In this document: one piece after another, positions 5,363 through 7,355 of the stretch
Layout: each line of letters begins with the position of its first letter
How positions within the stretch are numbered: position 1 is the stretch's first letter
Assembly (NCBI GenBank): GCA_050014415.1
Contig: JBEKDJ010000241.1
Span: 1 to 7,355, forward strand
Direction: 5' to 3'
Source of the DNA: JBEKDJ01 sp050014415
GTDB taxonomy: Bacteria; Desulfobacterota; BSN033; UBA1163
Length of the DNA stretch: 7,355 nt
Position numbers and translations under genes: made by a program
Notes under the pieces: generated by a model
The model's database searches: none
Told to the model about the DNA's origin: nothing
Seen by the model: the letters and a program-made list of their open reading frames with translations, nothing else

Positions 5363-6688
5363 TTATCCATCAACAACAATCATCCGAGTAGGTATATTAT
5401 TCAGTTCCTCACAACCGTCCTTAGTAACAAGGATATTGCCACCGATGTCCACATAGGTTCTACCGTAACATGCATTGGGCTCAAACTCGAAGGTCATCCT
5501 CTCCTCGACTATAAGATCTGCCCTCTCGATATTGATTTGTGGAAACTTCGCATCTCCAAAACGCTCCTTCAGACCTGGGAATCCCTTAGAGCCGCTTATT
5601 CCACGTGTAATATTACTAACAGCCTCGTGGGGGTTCATTGAATGGATGAGAGGACTCAAGTCCCATGCCCCTTCACGCAGATTAGGCTCACCCATCGCTT
5701 CGGTAAGCTCACCAAATGTGATTCCCGGTCGGATTTTCTTTACACCAATTTCGTAGGCTTCTCGAGCCAAGGAGGCCAACTTTTTCTTTTCTGCGTTTGG
5801 CTCCCCAATCGAAACGGTTATTTGGGCCTGAGCGTGTAATGTACCCACATTGCCGAAAAGCTCACAGGAAATAAGATCTCCTTTCTTAATTACCGGCGGC
5901 TTCAGTCCATGCGCCAACCACGATATCCCACGCCCTCCATCCGGCCCAAAGCCAATTGAACAGACAGGTACATGAAGAGACCAAATGTCAACTCCATAAG
6001 GGATAAGCGTACTCCTGAATGTCTTTTCAATATCTGCAATAGTATTTCCAGGTTTGCATGCGTTCACAAATTCCTCAGACGCTACCTCCAGCGCCAACGC
6101 AGCCTTGCGGAACATTGCTATTTCTTCCTGGTCCTTAACGAGCATGATGTGAACGAAAGGTTTCCATAGATCCACGAAGCTGACATTGGGCAAAGACGTC
6201 TTGATGGAATTCATCAAAATATTGGCTATCATGGTTTGCATTTTGCGGGAAAAGGTACCATTCCCAATAATTCCAATGCGGGAACTGGCCAGTCCTCTCT
6301 CTTTCAGTATCCTCACCCAATCGTCCCCGCTTCCCTCTTCATAGCGCCAATCCTTAACCCATGGCACTATTCCATAGGCTTCGCTTTTCATCAGGGTATC
6401 AACCACAAGTAAGTGGGTTCCTCCAAAGGCGATTGGTTCTCCATGCAAGGGGAAAAAGATCGAGTGCGCAGTTCCGGGGAGTTCGTTAGCAAAGTAAGAG
6501 CACGGATCATCCTCCCGTCGGATTCCCTGTAATACAATGAGGGCTTCCACGTCGTTTTTCTCCATCATCTTGCGGATTAAGCCAAAGCGTCGGTCTCGCT
6601 CCTTCAGAGAAAGTGTGGGAAACTCTGAGAGCTTACTTCGGTCTGGCGTAGGCAATGATTGCACTTGTGCTTTTGGTTCTATAACCAT
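5363..6688 (-). CDS. M24-like (creatinase/Xaa-Pro peptidase fold) protein with incomplete metal site
   Basis: A 441-residue cytoplasmic protein with the two-domain layout of creatinase/aminopeptidase P. An N-terminal creatinase-like domain (about 30-185; FGLIRKMMEKNDVEALIVLQG) leads into a C-terminal pita-bread domain (about 190-435; FRKAALALEVASEEFV, KKGDLI, IRPGITFGEL, ILVTKDGCEELN). The usual dinuclear metal ligands are Asp, Asp, His, Glu, Glu. Here the first Asp is replaced by Glu276 (SCELF), the second falls on Gln287/289 (HAQAQIT), the His motif is altered (LIHSMNPHE, His349/354), Glu403 is kept (FEFEPN), and the last Glu is Gly416 or its neighbour (DIGGN). His260 (WLAHG), which aligns with the conserved active-site His, is kept. 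It may be a hydrolase or lyase of the non-peptidase kind, as creatinase is, rather than a proline peptidase. ATG 6686-6688 was chosen for AGGAG 7 nt upstream (6696-6700); TTG 6692-6694 is too close to that site. It lies between the binding-protein gene and livH, suggesting it acts on the imported compound. Confidence 0.85.
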   Translation of the reverse strand: MVIEPKAQVQSLPTPDRSKLSEFPTLSLKERDRRFGLIRKMMEKNDVEALIVLQGIRREDDPCSYFANELPGTAHSIFFPLHGEPIAFGGTHLLVVDTLMKSEAYGIVPWVKDWRYEEGSGDDWVRILKERGLASSRIGIIGNGTFSRKMQTMIANILMNSIKTSLPNVSFVDLWKPFVHIMLVKDQEEIAMFRKAALALEVASEEFVNACKPGNTIADIEKTFRSTLIPYGVDIWSLHVPVCSIGFGPDGGRGISWLAHGLKPPVIKKGDLISCELFGNVGTLHAQAQITVSIGEPNAEKKKLASLAREAYEIGVKKIRPGITFGELTEAMGEPNLREGAWDLSPLIHSMNPHEAVSNITRGISGSKGFPGLKERFGDAKFPQINIERADLIVEERMTFEFEPNACYGRTYVDIGGNILVTKDGCEELNNIPTRMIVVDG

Positions 6689-6695
6689 TTTCAAT

Positions 6696-6700
6696 CTCCT
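6696..6700 (-). promoter_or_regulatory. Ribosome binding site of the M24-like gene
   Basis: AGGAG in the context AAGAGGAGA, 7 nt before ATG 6686-6688. It rules out the in-frame TTG two codons upstream, which would begin only 1 nt after this site. Confidence 0.75.
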
Positions 6701-6773
6701 CTTAATGAATATGTCTTATAGGATTATGATTTCCCTATCCACACAATGTTAAGTTGTTTCTTAGGTTATATCA

Positions 6774-7355
6774 CTACTGTGGATAAACCCCAAAAGCCCC
6801 AGATTTCTTAACATAGTCAAAAGCTTCCTTTACAGATATGGTATGAATTAGTTTGATCTTCCCTTTTTCTACCGTTGCCATATTAGTCCCAAAGACTGCA
6901 TCAATGGTTTTGGGGTTGTTCATGTCGGGTCGACTGATCATCATGGCAGGCCCGAACGGAGTATCGTATTTCAAGCCATTACCAATTACCGCAGCCAATT
7001 TATCCGGATCGATGCTCTGTGCGCTTTCAAGAGCCGCTCTCAAAAGATACCAGGTAACGGTCATGTCTACAAGCGGATAATCCCAATTTCCATATTTGGC
7101 GATATAGGCATCCCGTATTTCCTGAGAAACTCTTGATAAAGGGGCCCCTGAAAAAATACTTGTATCAATATCAGACATGGCAAAAAATGATCCCTCAAGC
7201 ATATCTATCGGAGCTATTTTACTCCATAACCCTGGTACAAGCGGACGGTAGCCAAAGTACGGCCCTTGCCAACCCGCTTGGCGCATGGCTTTCAACGAAA
7301 GTACCTGCTCCAGAGGTCCACCACCTGCAGTCGTGAATACGTCAGGGTTTGCGGA
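6774..7355 (-). CDS. Solute-binding protein of the HAAT ABC transporter, C-terminal part
   Basis: The last 193 codons of a gene that enters from the right edge, ending at TAG 6774-6776. The frame is open to the edge, so the N-terminus and signal peptide are outside the window. The visible start SANPDVFTTAGGGPLEQV, followed by LKAMRQAGWQGPYFGY, matches the second lobe of Peripla_BP_6 (LivJ-like) receptors, where the hinge region is followed by a helix ending in KA-RQAG. The YPLVDMTVTWYLLRAALESA helix and the ending KEAFDYVKKSGAFGVYPQ also fit. The mature protein should be periplasmic and feed LivH/LivM. It is the most upstream gene seen, followed after 85 nt by the M24-like gene with no clear terminator between, so it probably heads the operon. 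Ligand unknown. Confidence 0.88.
   Translation of the reverse strand, partial: SANPDVFTTAGGGPLEQVLSLKAMRQAGWQGPYFGYRPLVPGLWSKIAPIDMLEGSFFAMSDIDTSIFSGAPLSRVSQEIRDAYIAKYGNWDYPLVDMTVTWYLLRAALESAQSIDPDKLAAVIGNGLKYDTPFGPAMMISRPDMNNPKTIDAVFGTNMATVEKGKIKLIHTISVKEAFDYVKKSGAFGVYPQ

Noticed and set aside
5351..5641. Plus-strand reading frame of 96 codons, and other plus-strand frames within 5475-6169
   Set aside because: They are shadows of the M24-like gene, with no recognisable domains and no ribosome sites.
1..7355. CRISPR arrays, tRNA or rRNA genes, insertion sequences, phage genes
   Set aside because: No regularly spaced repeats, no tRNA-like T-loop motifs, no rRNA segments and no transposase or integrase motifs were seen on either strand. 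The pseudogene has no visible flanking inverted repeats that would suggest an insertion element.

Overview
The window carries one long run of genes, all on the minus strand, so transcription runs from position 7355 towards position 1. It holds most of a branched-chain-amino-acid-type (HAAT/Liv family) ABC uptake system with accessory enzymes, and the start of a second solute-binding-protein gene. The order of transcription is: solute-binding protein (C-terminal part only, 7355-6774), a creatinase/Xaa-Pro-peptidase-fold (M24-like) protein (6688-5363), LivH-type permease (5239-4361), LivM-type permease (4389-3325), LivG-type ATPase (3328-2555), LivF-type ATPase (2555-1851), a short doubtful reading frame (about 1858-1673), an NAD-dependent epimerase/dehydratase-like protein (1676-723), the decayed C-terminal end of an AMP-forming acyl-CoA ligase (about 647-321), and the first 66 codons of another periplasmic solute-binding protein (198-1).

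The genes from livH to livF are tightly packed. livH/livM overlap by 29 nt, livM/livG by 4 nt (ATGA) and livG/livF by 1 nt (TGATG), which is typical of a translationally coupled operon. The two permeases and two ATPases would form the inner-membrane transporter, fed by the binding protein encoded at the head of the run. The M24-like and epimerase-like proteins would act on the imported compound in the cytoplasm. The substrate cannot be read from the sequence. The family name (branched-chain amino acids) should not be taken as the substrate, because such transporters also carry amides, aromatic acids and other small organic compounds.

The most notable features are departures from the standard enzyme families. 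The M24-like protein lacks several expected metal ligands. The epimerase-like protein has isoleucine where the catalytic tyrosine should be. The acyl-CoA ligase remnant can be read in three frames, with a frameshift, an in-frame stop, a large internal deletion and a changed motif glycine.

The organism is a bacterium. The binding-protein signal peptide has no lipobox cysteine, pointing to a Gram-negative with a periplasm. Moderate G+C and the mixture of HAAT transporter, M24 protein, SDR and acyl-CoA ligase are reminiscent of Deltaproteobacteria/Desulfobacterota-like environmental genomes, but that placement is a guess. No rRNA, tRNA, CRISPR array, insertion sequence or phage gene was seen. 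I found no clearly novel system, only an accessory transporter and catabolic cluster with unusual enzymes.
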